Assembly (NCBI GenBank): GCA_947463785.1
Contig: CANHRG010000002.1
Coordinates: 341,855 to 405,854 of the forward strand
Direction of reading: 5' to 3'
Source: Sphingobacteriaceae bacterium
GTDB lineage: Bacteria > Bacteroidota > Bacteroidia > Sphingobacteriales > Sphingobacteriaceae
Length of the DNA stretch: 64,000 nucleotides
Position 1 is the first letter of the stretch; each line of letters opens with the position of its first letter. Below, piece by piece: positions 1 through 9,484 of this stretch. Under the pieces are notes generated by a model. It was not told where the DNA came from, searched no databases, and saw only the letters and a program-made list of their open reading frames with translations. The position numbers were made by a program, and so were the translations under genes.

Positions 1-23
1 AAACAATTTAGCGAGTAAAGAAG

Positions 24-638
24 CTACTTTTTAGCATTGTTTTCGATTTCCTGAATACTCAAGGTATTTTTAAATAAACGGTACTCTAAGGTTCTTTTGC
101 GAGGCTTTGCTTTTTGATCTTCGGGATCTTGGTATAAAAAATCTCGACGTAAATTTCCGTCCTTGATGTAAATATCGTCTTTACCCTTAAAGCCTTTTCG
201 AGCTTTCTCAGATAATGCCGGAAAACGAATTACAGACGAATTTCCCAGCTGATCGAATTCGTAAATGTATAAATCAGTTAATTGATCTGCCAACTGAACT
301 TGCAAGGCAATCTCCGGGTTACCGTCAGTATCTAAATCCATATCCCAGGCATCAACAGGTTTACCAGTAAGCTCACCGGCAACGGTTGCTTTAAATTTTT
401 GATGGGTGGAGTCTGATCTCAAAAGCAGATACGCTGAAGTAGAATCTTTGCCTCTACCCCAGGTGAGCACGTCGTATAATAAGCCCGGTTTTACCTCTAT
501 GGTTCGTTGAAATCGGAATGGGGCTGCCATAGGTTTAGGCTTGGGGTTGTTAGCTACATTTTCAGATTCTTTAGATCCGCAAGCTGAGATGGCTATCATG
601 AACAATCCAAATGCGATAAATCTCGTTCCTTTTCTCAT
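24..638 (-). CDS. Lipoprotein, PliI lysozyme-inhibitor-like (tentative)
   Basis: 204-residue protein with a lipoprotein signal: basic start, hydrophobic stretch and the lipobox ISAC, with Cys20 as the likely lipidated residue. After a Pro-rich linker comes an Asp-rich DLDTDG element (residues 101-106) followed by NPEI. Near the C-terminus, a DGNLRRDF stretch and a TLEYRL strand recall the layout of PliI-type inhibitors of invertebrate lysozyme. That assignment is made by eye and is weak; a plain FG-GAP/calcium-loop lipoprotein is the alternative. It lies 10 bases after the GH20 hexosaminidase gene on the same strand, so the two are probably co-transcribed and act on related glycans at the cell envelope. 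Confidence 0.6.
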   Translation of the reverse strand: MRKGTRFIAFGLFMIAISACGSKESENVANNPKPKPMAAPFRFQRTIEVKPGLLYDVLTWGRGKDSTSAYLLLRSDSTHQKFKATVAGELTGKPVDAWDMDLDTDGNPEIALQVQLADQLTDLYIYEFDQLGNSSVIRFPALSEKARKGFKGKDDIYIKDGNLRRDFLYQDPEDQKAKPRKRTLEYRLFKNTLSIQEIENNAKK

Positions 639-648
639 AAGGGTATTC

Positions 649-2955
649 TTAATGCATGATTAAATTGGCTGGTATTTCCGTCCTAACTCCATTTGGACCC
701 ATCATCCAAACCCGAAGCTCAGATCCCCCACCTGCCTGAAAATACTTAATTTGTAATTTATGGAAGCCCTGTTGAAGCTTAACGGCTCCACTTAAGGTGT
801 ATGATGCATGCTTTTCATCGTTGTTCACCACCAATTGATCGTCTATCCATAACGTTGATCCATCGTCTGAGGTTGTACTGAACGCATAAATACCGTCTTC
901 CAGAATCTGAATGTAGCCATCGTAAATAAGACCGAAAGTGCGTGCTTTGGTTCGGAATTTAGCCAGACTAAAATTACTTGCAAGTCCTTTTTCCGTCGAC
1001 TTCAGCGTATCCAATTCTTTAGTTAAACTGAAATCTCCTGGAATGAAATAATAAGTTAATCCGGAACTTAAGTTTTGTACTTGTTGCGCTGGCAGCGGAA
1101 CTGCATTCGTTAAAATGGTGGTTGTAAAAGCACTTTGTCGGCCAGTTGGCGTAATAACCTTCGTTTTCAATACGCGTTGTACACCTTGCGGCACTTTCAG
1201 CATAATGGGTTTCGTGTACAAACTGGTCGTAACATCCGGGGTGTAGCCATCCAGGGTATAATAGATTTTGGCTCCCTTAACCGGCGATTTCAATTCGAAG
1301 GTAAATTCTTCACCCAACAGCGTCGTATCCTTGGCTCCGATCGCAGTAGGAACGCGATAAACGGTTTCTGTTCGATCTAATTTGGCTAAATGGAGTGGCA
1401 CCCGATCGGTTGAAAAATCGGTCCAATTTTTCCTATCGGGATTTGTCCATGCGATCTCTGAAAGCGCATATAAGCGAGGTAAAAGCATGAATTCTACCTT
1501 TTCCGGAGTTGGCATGTACTCAGTCCACATATTGGCCTGTACCCCAATAATGCGGCTTTGTTGTTGTGGGCTTAGACTTACCGGCGTAGGATTATAGGAG
1601 TAAACTTCTTCCAAAGGCGTATTTCCACCAATACTCAGGGGCTCTTGCGTGCTCTTACCTTGCGCATGATCAAAATAAACAAAATTGCCGGGAGTCATAA
1701 TGGCATCGTGATTTTGTTTTGCTGCCGCGATTCCACCTTCCGTACCTCTCCAACTCATCACGGTTGCATTGGGCGCTAAACCGCCTTCCAAAATCTCATC
1801 CCAACCAATAATCTGACGTCCCTTGCTGTTTAAGAATTTCTCTATCCGTTGGATGAAATAACTCTGCAGGTGGTGTTCGTCTTTTAATTTGTAATCACGA
1901 ATGCGTTTTTGACAGTATTTACACACTTTCCAACGCGTTTTCGGCGATTCATCGCCACCTATATGTATGTATTTAGACGGGAAAAGTGCCATTACCTCAG
2001 TCAATACATCCTCTAAAAAATGGAAAGTTTGTTCTTTTCCGGCACAGTACACATCGTCAAATACCCCCCATTTTTCTGCCGCCTGAAATGGGCCGGGGCG
2101 ATCGCCACAAGCAAGTTCAGGATAGGCAGATAAAGCGGCCAAAGAATGACCAGGCATTTCAATTTCAGGAATAACATTGATAAATCGGGCTTGAGCATAC
2201 GCTACGACCTCTTTTACCTCCTCCTGCGTATAGTATCCGCCGTAAGGCGTATTGTCAAATAACTGCGGAAAACGATCGTGGTAATTCCCAACCAAGGTTT
2301 GCGCCCGGTAAGCCCCTATTTCTGTTAGTTTTGGATATTTCTTAATTTCAATTCTCCAGCCTTGATCTTCAGTTAAATGCCAATGGAAGTTGTTTAACTT
2401 ATACTGGGCCATGAAATCGATGTATTTCTTGATAAAAGCAACCGGGAAAAAGTGTCGCCCTACATCCAAATGCATACCTCGGTAGGTATAACGTGGACCA
2501 TCGCTGATATCAACACCGGGAACGGAAACTGCGGCACTTGCCTGTTCGGGAAATAACTGAATTAAGGTCTGAAATCCATAGAACAAGCCCGCTTCTTTTC
2601 CTGTAATCTGAATAGTTTGCTCGTTTACATTTAACGTGTAGGATTCTTTCTGATATCCAGGATTTGTATCTGTGAGAAGTTGAATTTGTGTTGCCTGAGA
2701 TTCGGATTTAGCTGAAGTAATGGATAACTTCCAGCCGAATTTCGATTGAATAAAATCATGTATGAGTTGGGCAATGGGCAGATTTTCTTCCTTATCGTAA
2801 ACTATCAGGGTTTGTGGACTCAGCACAAACTGCTGTTGTTTGAGTTGAATACGTTGTGGAGCCGGTATGATCCCCAAATTAGGACTTGTGCTTTGCCCGA
2901 AGGCAAGCAGTGTAAAAAAAGCTAAAAAGTACGTTAGCTTGATCGATTTGGTCAT
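649..2955 (-). CDS. Beta-N-acetylhexosaminidase (GH20) with PA14 domain
   Basis: 768 residues with a signal peptide (hydrophobic residues 5-20). Domain order: a GH20b-like N-terminal domain (about 25-150); the GH20 barrel (about 153-500) with the catalytic Asp-Glu pair in HIGGDESP (D335/E336) and the substrate-side motif HWHLTEDQGW (191-200); a chitobiase C-terminal-type beta domain (about 540-615, YYTLDGYTPD); and a C-terminal PA14 domain (about 630-760, TTSDDGSTLWID) expected to bind carbohydrate. It should remove terminal GlcNAc or GalNAc from chitin fragments, glycans or murein pieces in the periplasm or outside. It is first in a two-gene operon with the downstream lipoprotein. Confidence 0.95.
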   Translation of the reverse strand: MTKSIKLTYFLAFFTLLAFGQSTSPNLGIIPAPQRIQLKQQQFVLSPQTLIVYDKEENLPIAQLIHDFIQSKFGWKLSITSAKSESQATQIQLLTDTNPGYQKESYTLNVNEQTIQITGKEAGLFYGFQTLIQLFPEQASAAVSVPGVDISDGPRYTYRGMHLDVGRHFFPVAFIKKYIDFMAQYKLNNFHWHLTEDQGWRIEIKKYPKLTEIGAYRAQTLVGNYHDRFPQLFDNTPYGGYYTQEEVKEVVAYAQARFINVIPEIEMPGHSLAALSAYPELACGDRPGPFQAAEKWGVFDDVYCAGKEQTFHFLEDVLTEVMALFPSKYIHIGGDESPKTRWKVCKYCQKRIRDYKLKDEHHLQSYFIQRIEKFLNSKGRQIIGWDEILEGGLAPNATVMSWRGTEGGIAAAKQNHDAIMTPGNFVYFDHAQGKSTQEPLSIGGNTPLEEVYSYNPTPVSLSPQQQSRIIGVQANMWTEYMPTPEKVEFMLLPRLYALSEIAWTNPDRKNWTDFSTDRVPLHLAKLDRTETVYRVPTAIGAKDTTLLGEEFTFELKSPVKGAKIYYTLDGYTPDVTTSLYTKPIMLKVPQGVQRVLKTKVITPTGRQSAFTTTILTNAVPLPAQQVQNLSSGLTYYFIPGDFSLTKELDTLKSTEKGLASNFSLAKFRTKARTFGLIYDGYIQILEDGIYAFSTTSDDGSTLWIDDQLVVNNDEKHASYTLSGAVKLQQGFHKLQIKYFQAGGGSELRVWMMGPNGVRTEIPANLIMH

Positions 2956-2974
2956 GCTTCAAGTTTAGGTTAAC

Positions 2975-2982
2975 CAAATCTA
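2975..2982 (-). promoter_or_regulatory. Bacteroidota -7 box for the GH20 operon
   Basis: On the minus strand this reads TAGATTTG, an exact match to the Bacteroidota -7 consensus TAnnTTTG. An ATTG lies 19 bases upstream (3002-3005), one mismatch from the -33 TTTG. The box ends 19 bases before the hexosaminidase ATG. Confidence 0.6.
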
Positions 2983-3010
2983 AAGAAAGGATTGTAAAAT
3001 ACAATGCGTG

Positions 3011-3958
3011 TTAGGCGTGCTCTCTGGCAGCCAGGTAGCGCTCAGCCTCGAGGGCAGCCATACAACCGGTTCCTGCTGCAGTTATTGCCTGACGCCAAAG
3101 CTTGTCTTGTGCATCACCGCAGGCAAAAACGCCTTCAATATTGGTTTGGGTACTGTCTGGCTTGGTAATCAGGTAGCCGGTTTCGTCCATATCTAACCAG
3201 CCTTTAAAAATTTCGGTATTCGGATTATGGCCAATGGCGACAAAAAATCCGGTTACAGGCAAGGTTTGTTCAGCACCGGTTTGGTTATTTTTTACCCTCA
3301 CTCCGGTAACATTTTGTCCGTCGCCCAGAATTTCCTGAGTTTCGGTATGGTAATGAATCTCGATGTTCGGTGTATTTTCTACGCGGTGTACCATGGCTTT
3401 TGATGCACGGAATTCACCCTTACGAACCAACATGTGGACTTTATTACACAATTTGGCCAAATAGGTTGCCTCTTCTGCTGCGGTATCACCTGCACCTACA
3501 ATAGCCACATCTTGCCCTTTGAAAAAGAAACCGTCGCAAACGGCGCATGCTGAAACTCCAAAACCATTGTATTTCTGTTCACTTTCCAAACCCAACCATT
3601 TGGCTGAAGCTCCGGTTGAAATAATTACGGTATCAGCCGTTACGGTTTTGGTCTCGTCAATAACTACCTTGTGCGGCTGTGAAGAGAAATCAACTTTAGT
3701 TACATACCCAAAACGGATATCGGTTCCGAAACGTTCTGCCTGCTTACGGAAATCTTCCATCATTTCCGGACCCATAATGCCATTCGGATAACCCGGGAAG
3801 TTTTCTACATCGGTAGTTTGGGTAAGCTGACCACCCGGAACCATACCGGTGTATAAAACAGGTTTCAGATCTGCACGAGCAGCATAAATGGCAGCAGTGT
3901 ATCCGGCAGGACCTGATCCGATAATGAGGCAATGTACGTGTTCGGTTTCTTGTGACAT
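3011..3958 (-). CDS. trxB: Thioredoxin-disulfide reductase
   Basis: 315 residues, the normal length for the low-molecular-weight bacterial enzyme. The FAD-binding GSGPAGYTAA is at residues 14-23, the redox-active CAVCDG centre uses C138 and C141, and an NADPH-binding GAGDTAAEEA follows. It reduces thioredoxin with NADPH in the cytoplasm. It is a single gene between the GH20 operon and the carboxylase gene, all on the minus strand, with a 55-base gap on either side. Confidence 0.97.
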   Translation of the reverse strand: MSQETEHVHCLIIGSGPAGYTAAIYAARADLKPVLYTGMVPGGQLTQTTDVENFPGYPNGIMGPEMMEDFRKQAERFGTDIRFGYVTKVDFSSQPHKVVIDETKTVTADTVIISTGASAKWLGLESEQKYNGFGVSACAVCDGFFFKGQDVAIVGAGDTAAEEATYLAKLCNKVHMLVRKGEFRASKAMVHRVENTPNIEIHYHTETQEILGDGQNVTGVRVKNNQTGAEQTLPVTGFFVAIGHNPNTEIFKGWLDMDETGYLITKPDSTQTNIEGVFACGDAQDKLWRQAITAAGTGCMAALEAERYLAAREHA

Positions 3959-4013
3959 GTGATTTTCGTTTGGATCGCTAAATTAAGATTTTGAACAAGC
4001 TTCGGCAATAGCC

Positions 4014-5642
4014 TTAGGTTTGAATTATCCCCACATTAAAAGGCCGGGTAATTGGCGACTGGTTGGCAGCCTCAATACCCATAGAAATAACCTTACGGGT
4101 TTCGAGTGGATCGATAATGCCATCCACCCACAATCTGGATGCGGCATAGTAAGGCGTGGTTTGACTGGTATAACGTTCGGTTATTTCAGCCAATAACTTA
4201 GATTTTTTTTCTTCTGTAATTTCTTCGCCTTTGGCTTTTAAAGCAGACTCCTGGATTTGGAGTAGTGTTTTTGCCGCCTGAGCACCTCCCATTACAGCAA
4301 TTTTAGCCGAAGGCCAGGCATAAATCAATCGGGGATCGTAGGCTTTACCACACATGGCATAATTACCAGCTCCGTAAGAGTTGCCAATCACTATGGTAAA
4401 CTTGGGTACCACCGAATTGGAAACGGCGTTCACCATTTTAGCTCCGTCTTTTATAATACCTCCGTGTTCTGAGCGACTACCCACCATAAATCCGGTTACA
4501 TCGTGCAAGAAAACGAGCGGAATTTTCTTTTGGTTGCAGTTCATGATAAATCGGGTGGCTTTATCGGCTGCATCTGAATAGATAACCCCGCCAAACTGCA
4601 TTTCCCCTTTTTTAGATTTAATTACTTTGCGTTGGTTGGCTACAATGCCAACGGCCCAACCATCAATTCTACCCAAACCACAAATGATACTTTGTCCGTA
4701 GAGTTGTTTGTATTCTTCAAATTCAGAGTTATCAATCAAACGGTGTATGATCTCCAACATGTCGTATGGTTTTTCCCTATTTTCAGGTAATATGCCATAG
4801 ATTTCTTGTTCGCTTTTTTTAGGCTCAAGCGGTTTAGCTCGGTCAAAACCCGCTTGTTGTGGAGCTCCTACCTTACTCATAATGTTCCGAATAGAGTCTA
4901 AACAAGCTTGATCATTCGGATGTTTGTAATCGGTTACACCTGATATTTCACAATGAGTCGTGGCACCACCCAAGGTTTCATTGTCTACATCTTCACCAAT
5001 TGCCGATTTCACTAGGTAACTACCAGCCAGAAAAACAGATCCTGTACCGTCAACAATCATGGCTTCATCGCTCATAATTGGCAGGTATGCCCCACCGGCC
5101 ACACAAGAACCCATAATGGCAGCTATTTGTACAATACCCATGCTGCTCATTAAGGCATTGTTTCTGAAAATACGACCGAAATGTTCTTTATCTGGGAAAA
5201 TCTCATCCTGCATGGGCAGGTAAACGCCTGCAGAATCTACCAAATAAATAATTGGCAGACGGTTTTCCATGGCAATCTCCTGAGCACGAAGATTCTTTTT
5301 TGCAGTCATTGGGAACCAAGCACCGGCTTTAACGGTTGCATCGTTGGCAACCACAATACACTGACGGCCAGAAACATAACCCATTATGCAGACTACACCT
5401 GCCGAAGGGCATCCTCCCTGCTCGGTATACATATCTTCGGCTGCAAAAGCACCAATTTCTATACGTGGACTATCTGGATCGAGCAAGTAGTTGATACGCT
5501 CACGTGCCAATAGCTTGCCTTTTTCTTTTTGCTTCACTGCTGCTTTTTCGCCGCCGCCTGCGTAAACTTTTTGTAAACGGGATTTTAACTGTGATAAAAG
5601 TTGTTTATTGAAATCTTCGTTTTTATTGAATTCCAGATCCAT
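4014..5642 (-). CDS. Acyl-CoA carboxylase, carboxyltransferase (beta) subunit
   Basis: 542 residues of the biotin-dependent carboxyltransferase family, with both crotonase-like halves present (N half with the VDSAGVYLP and GSCVAGGAYLP regions, C half with GNSYGAGNYAMCG). The sequence style is closest to methylcrotonyl-CoA carboxylase beta subunits, which would carboxylate 3-methylcrotonyl-CoA in leucine breakdown; propionyl- or geranyl-CoA carboxylase are alternatives. The partner biotin carboxylase/BCCP alpha subunit is not next to it or elsewhere in the window. It is transcribed divergently from the YaiO-like gene, and each has its own TAnnTTTG box. Confidence 0.9.
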   Translation of the reverse strand: MDLEFNKNEDFNKQLLSQLKSRLQKVYAGGGEKAAVKQKEKGKLLARERINYLLDPDSPRIEIGAFAAEDMYTEQGGCPSAGVVCIMGYVSGRQCIVVANDATVKAGAWFPMTAKKNLRAQEIAMENRLPIIYLVDSAGVYLPMQDEIFPDKEHFGRIFRNNALMSSMGIVQIAAIMGSCVAGGAYLPIMSDEAMIVDGTGSVFLAGSYLVKSAIGEDVDNETLGGATTHCEISGVTDYKHPNDQACLDSIRNIMSKVGAPQQAGFDRAKPLEPKKSEQEIYGILPENREKPYDMLEIIHRLIDNSEFEEYKQLYGQSIICGLGRIDGWAVGIVANQRKVIKSKKGEMQFGGVIYSDAADKATRFIMNCNQKKIPLVFLHDVTGFMVGSRSEHGGIIKDGAKMVNAVSNSVVPKFTIVIGNSYGAGNYAMCGKAYDPRLIYAWPSAKIAVMGGAQAAKTLLQIQESALKAKGEEITEEKKSKLLAEITERYTSQTTPYYAASRLWVDGIIDPLETRKVISMGIEAANQSPITRPFNVGIIQT

Positions 5643-5658
5643 GTTTTTCGGGCTTTTT

Positions 5659-5666
5659 CAAAAATA
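5659..5666 (-). promoter_or_regulatory. -7 box for the carboxylase gene
   Basis: The minus strand reads TATTTTTG, an exact TAnnTTTG match ending 16 bases before the ATG at 5642. I see no convincing -33 TTTG at the usual distance. Confidence 0.5.
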
Positions 5667-5677
5667 ACAGAGTTTAG

Positions 5678-5708
5678 TTTAATTGGTCTAGTATTTGCTT
5701 TATTTTTG
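5678..5708 (+). promoter_or_regulatory. Promoter of the YaiO-like gene
   Basis: TTTA (5678-5681), a 19-base spacer, then TATTTTTG (5701-5708): a -33/-7 pair with one mismatch to TTTG-N19-TAnnTTTG. Transcription should begin near 5715, giving a leader of about 18 bases before the ATG at 5733. It lies back to back with the carboxylase promoter. Confidence 0.65.
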
Positions 5709-5732
5709 ACGTGAAACACACAAACCTTATCT

Positions 5733-6527
5733 ATGAAAAAATTTCTTTTATCTAGCGCAGCAATCTGCATGATTTCTGTGTTTAGCTTTGCTCAAAATCC
5801 TAATGAGGATACGCAGCAAACACAAAAAATTGGCTTCAATTATGCCTTTACTCACTTTGACAAACGCTTTAACGATCCTTGGCATTTAGCTTCTGTATCG
5901 TACAGTAAGCAACAAAAATGGGGATATACTGGGCTGAATTTGAATTATGCGAACCGCTTTAACAAAAACGGCTCGGAATTAGAACTTGAGACCTATCCGA
6001 AATTTAAAAAAGGGATGTATGCGTATGTAGGCGGTGCTGCAAAACTTTCTAGCAATGCCTTATTCCCGAATTACCGTGTTGGTTTTTCACTTTATCAATC
6101 TCTCGGCCGGAAATTGGAATTGGAAACCGGTATCAGACACCTGGCTTTTGATCAGCAAACGGACGTATGGGTTTTAGGTTTAGGCAAATATATGGGCAAT
6201 GCTTTTATCAACCTGCGTTCGTATTGGAGTCGAAATAACGGCAGATGGAATGAGTCTTTTATTCTTTCCAGCAAATTTTACTTGAGCGATGACCGGTTTG
6301 ACTACTTTTCTGTTAATGTGGGTACGGGTGTAGCCTTTGATGATCCAACACAAATCAACAACGTGGTTTATCAGTTGAATAGCCTCAGAGCCGGAGCAGA
6401 TTACTCTAGGAATATCGGCAAAAAATCCATTATAAAGGCAGGATTTCAGTGGATTAATGAAGAATACCAGAACGATACCTATGGCAATCAGTTGGGTGCA
6501 AACATTGGATTTTACCAGAAATTTTAA
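5733..6527 (+). CDS. YaiO-family outer-membrane beta-barrel protein
   Basis: 264 residues. A Sec signal peptide ends near residue 20 (VFSFAQ), followed by many alternating, aromatic-rich beta-strand segments and a C-terminal strand ending in GFYQKF, with the terminal Phe typical of outer-membrane barrels. YaiO-type barrels are found with polysaccharide-synthesis genes and are thought to sit in the outer membrane. Its stop codon directly abuts the stop codon of the facing GT2 synthase gene (TAA then TTA, no base between). This fits a role in passing or anchoring the glycan that the synthase makes, but that role is inferred from context only. Confidence 0.8.
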   Translation: MKKFLLSSAAICMISVFSFAQNPNEDTQQTQKIGFNYAFTHFDKRFNDPWHLASVSYSKQQKWGYTGLNLNYANRFNKNGSELELETYPKFKKGMYAYVGGAAKLSSNALFPNYRVGFSLYQSLGRKLELETGIRHLAFDQQTDVWVLGLGKYMGNAFINLRSYWSRNNGRWNESFILSSKFYLSDDRFDYFSVNVGTGVAFDDPTQINNVVYQLNSLRAGADYSRNIGKKSIIKAGFQWINEEYQNDTYGNQLGANIGFYQKF

Positions 6528-7940
6528 TTACCTGAAACCGTTTCTGCTCATTTTACCCCAAGCCTTTTTACCGGTTAGGAAATCGAAATTCCCTTTTATC
6601 TCCCAATAGAGAATTAATGGATGGTAGATGAATGGCTCCAGGAAAGAGAGTATCCATAATTTGATTAAATCTCGTCCGGAAGTATACTGTCGGTAAGAAA
6701 GCTCTTCGTAAATGATGGTTAATGTTGAAATTACCAATACAAAAGCGTAAACCATTGCAAAAAGTATCAGGGAATAGGTCCAATGAACTAGCCCCAATGC
6801 AACTAGTGTGACCAAAATAATCAGTCCTATAAACTCCAAAATTGGGCCTAGCCATTCTACCAGTAACCAATACGGGAAGCTAAGCATTCCAAGGGTACCG
6901 TATTTAGGATTAAATAGAATGTCCCTGTGCATCAATAAAGATTCTAGCGTTCCGCGACTCCAGCGGTTTCGCTGTCTGCCCAACACATTTAGATTGGCTG
7001 GGGCCTCTGTCCAGCACAAGGGCTCAGGAGTGTATACCAATTTGTAGGGAAGTTTGTGCTTGTGCATGTACTTACGCATACGGATTATCAGCTCCATATC
7101 CTCTCCTACGGTTTTAGTGCTGTACCCACCAGCTTTAATGACAATATCTTTATCAAACAGACCCAAAGCACCCGATACAATCAGCAAGCCGTTGATTCGG
7201 CTCCAGGCTAATCTTCCCATTAAAAAGCCTCTTAAATACTCCAAAACCTGAAATCTCGATAAGAGGTTGTCGGGCATATGAACTTTTACTAAACGGCCGT
7301 GTTGTACTTCACAAGAATTGGCAATTCTGACCACGCCTCCTGCCCCAATTACGCGTACTGGCTCGTCCATGAATGGTTTCACCAATTTCAATACCGCATC
7401 TGGTTCAATAATGCAATCTGCGTCGATGCACAGAATCAAATCGTTTTTGGCAACGTTGATCCCTGCATTTAAAGCATCGGCTTTCCCGCCATTCTCTTTA
7501 TCAATAACCACCAGCCGTTCCAAAGCTTTACTTTCCGAACGGTATATTCCGCGTACCGATTCTGTTTTAATTCGTGTATTGATGGCAAAATCAACTTTTA
7601 CCAATTCAAAAGCCATGATTAACTGCCTCAACGTATCGTCTTTACTGCCATCGTTCACCACAACCACCTCGTAATTATTGTAATGAAGCGATAGCAACGA
7701 TCGGACATTATCCACAATATTGGGCTCTTCGTTGTATGCCGGCGCAATAATAGATACGCTCGGTGCAAACTCCGATACCAATAAGTTTCTATAATCTGTT
7801 GGTGTATTTTTGTGCAAATACCGCCTCATTTCCCAAGCAGAAAGAAGCGCAATAATTACATAGGAAAACATGACTGCTAAGGCATAGTAGAATATGAATT
7901 CCTGAAAAAATAGCTGAATGTAGTCGATTAAAATTTTCAT
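6528..7940 (-). CDS. Processive family 2 glycosyltransferase (PgaC/NodC-like)
   Basis: 470 residues. An N-terminal membrane segment (about 12-35) is followed by a GT-A domain with the features of processive synthases: NDGSKDDT, the DADC metal-binding motif, GEDMEL, and the QRNRWSRG (Q-x-x-R-W) product-binding motif. Three or more C-terminal membrane segments follow. Relatives make linear beta-linked polymers such as poly-N-acetylglucosamine or hyaluronan/cellulose-like chains, and export them through their own membrane domain. The substrate cannot be read from sequence. It is last in an operon behind the response regulator and HEAT protein (14-base gap). No deacetylase (PgaB) gene is nearby. 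Confidence 0.9.
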   Translation of the reverse strand: MKILIDYIQLFFQEFIFYYALAVMFSYVIIALLSAWEMRRYLHKNTPTDYRNLLVSEFAPSVSIIAPAYNEEPNIVDNVRSLLSLHYNNYEVVVVNDGSKDDTLRQLIMAFELVKVDFAINTRIKTESVRGIYRSESKALERLVVIDKENGGKADALNAGINVAKNDLILCIDADCIIEPDAVLKLVKPFMDEPVRVIGAGGVVRIANSCEVQHGRLVKVHMPDNLLSRFQVLEYLRGFLMGRLAWSRINGLLIVSGALGLFDKDIVIKAGGYSTKTVGEDMELIIRMRKYMHKHKLPYKLVYTPEPLCWTEAPANLNVLGRQRNRWSRGTLESLLMHRDILFNPKYGTLGMLSFPYWLLVEWLGPILEFIGLIILVTLVALGLVHWTYSLILFAMVYAFVLVISTLTIIYEELSYRQYTSGRDLIKLWILSFLEPFIYHPLILYWEIKGNFDFLTGKKAWGKMSRNGFR

Positions 7941-7954
7941 AGGATGTGGATTTT

Positions 7955-9073
7955 TTAAGCTAAAACTTGCTCAATCATTTCTTTAGTAATAGTAGGTGCC
8001 AATAAGTACGCTTTTCTGAGTTCAGAAATACCCGGTTCACCGTGATTTTGTAGTGCTTGAGTAGCTTCAAATGCGATTTCGAAAACAGGAGAATTCACTG
8101 CCTCAAGTAAAAAGTTGAGTTGCTTACCCGATGCAATGCGGCCTAGAGCATGGATGATATCCACTTTTAGTTTATCATCAACAAGAGCGTAACGCTTTTC
8201 TAAACTTTCCTCAGCTTTAACGGCTTCAAACTCTCCTAAAACTTTAATGGCTAACGATTGAATTTTGACATCAGGGTGCTCTAGAAGTTGGATAAGTTTA
8301 TCTTGAGCTTCAAATTGCTGGAAGTGAAGTACTAACTTCAAGCAAAGTTCAACAACAGAAGAGTTAGAAGAATTTAACCAAGTTGAAAACAATGGCAGCT
8401 CCTTTAATTTGATGTGTGTAATTAGGTTAAGTAAAATCAGCTGATGCCATTCTAAAATAGGCTCATTCAATTCCTTCAAAAAATGGAATGAGTGGTGCTT
8501 ATTCAAATAGATGTACGTGGTCTGTGCTTCAATCCTGATTTCTGAGGATTTACTGTAAATCAAGCGTTCAATTACAGGAGATAGATTTTCCAGCTGCATT
8601 TCTGCAGCCTCAAGTATGCCAGCAATTTTTGTACTGGAATCCCAACTTTTTAACTTATGTTCGGTAAGGCTATCCAGTTTTAATTTCCTGAATAAATCCC
8701 TGAGTTTATCAGCCGAATTGCCGGTAAAATTACGGTGGTAATTGATAACCTGCTTGTACAATAACTGCTTTATGTATGCCTTTTTTAAGGGCAATTGCTC
8801 AAATTCATGCACAGTTTTGCGTAGTGAATCAGCAGGATCGGCATTATCCATACGCACCATAAACTGAGTCATAATTTCTACAATTTGAGCATTCCAATAG
8901 CGATCTCTCCGTTGCATATAATTCGAGATCATCCGCTTCGAAATCAAAAAGATGCCGAGTAAGCAGAATAGAGCCAGACAGATCAATAAGATCCAAAATG
9001 CTAAATAGACACGGGGAGGCAACTCATCTAGAAAACCTAAAATGAACGTTGCATTAAAGCTAAACGTTTCCAT
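7955..9073 (-). CDS. Membrane-anchored HEAT-repeat protein
   Basis: 372 residues. One strong membrane segment lies near the N-terminus (about 23-46, rich in Leu/Ile), followed by a basic stretch and a long all-helical domain. From about residue 150, paired helices recur with the look of HEAT/PBS-lyase repeats (for example HPDVKIQSLAIKVLGEFEAV). I see no catalytic motif, so it is probably a scaffold on the cytoplasmic face of the inner membrane. Its ATG shares one base with the stop of the response-regulator gene (TAATG), which suggests coupled translation. It may connect that regulator to the synthase; this is inferred from position. Confidence 0.8.
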   Translation of the reverse strand: METFSFNATFILGFLDELPPRVYLAFWILLICLALFCLLGIFLISKRMISNYMQRRDRYWNAQIVEIMTQFMVRMDNADPADSLRKTVHEFEQLPLKKAYIKQLLYKQVINYHRNFTGNSADKLRDLFRKLKLDSLTEHKLKSWDSSTKIAGILEAAEMQLENLSPVIERLIYSKSSEIRIEAQTTYIYLNKHHSFHFLKELNEPILEWHQLILLNLITHIKLKELPLFSTWLNSSNSSVVELCLKLVLHFQQFEAQDKLIQLLEHPDVKIQSLAIKVLGEFEAVKAEESLEKRYALVDDKLKVDIIHALGRIASGKQLNFLLEAVNSPVFEIAFEATQALQNHGEPGISELRKAYLLAPTITKEMIEQVLA

Positions 9074-9453
9074 TATCCAACAGGTTGTTTAATGTGTTTT
9101 TTTACACGCATCATTAATTCGGGCAAATTGAATGGCTTCGCAATAAAATCATCTGCACCCAGTGCAAAAGCTTCTAATATTACATTTTCTAGGCCATTTG
9201 CCGAGACGACAATAATTTGTGTGGAGGCTGTTTTTGGATCAGATTTTACCTTTTGGGTAATTTCTAAACCGCCAACGTAAGGGATCATGATGTCTACCAA
9301 AATAACATCAAACTGATGCTGCTCAATGAGCTCGAGGGCTTCACCGCCGTCTTTAGCCGGATATACGTCATAACCTTCTTTTTTGAGTCTAAATTCTACT
9401 ACTTTTCTAACGAGTTCTTCATCCTCGATTACTAAAATTTTGGGAATAGGCAT
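9073..9453 (-). CDS. Single-domain response regulator (CheY-like)
   Basis: 126 residues, a receiver domain only, with no DNA-binding output. The acidic pocket is IEDEE (E10-D11-E12), the phosphoacceptor is D54 in VDIMIP, the switch Ser is in VVSANG, and the conserved Lys is in AKPFN. With no output domain it must act by protein contact, as CheY does. The tightly coupled downstream HEAT protein is the obvious partner. No histidine kinase is nearby; the orphan Hpt protein at 20079-20459 is a possible but unproven phosphodonor. An 18-base palindrome lies just upstream. Confidence 0.93.
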   Translation of the reverse strand: MPIPKILVIEDEELVRKVVEFRLKKEGYDVYPAKDGGEALELIEQHQFDVILVDIMIPYVGGLEITQKVKSDPKTASTQIIVVSANGLENVILEAFALGADDFIAKPFNLPELMMRVKKHIKQPVG

Positions 9454-9484
9454 GTTAATTAAGAATTATAGGTGATGTTTCATT

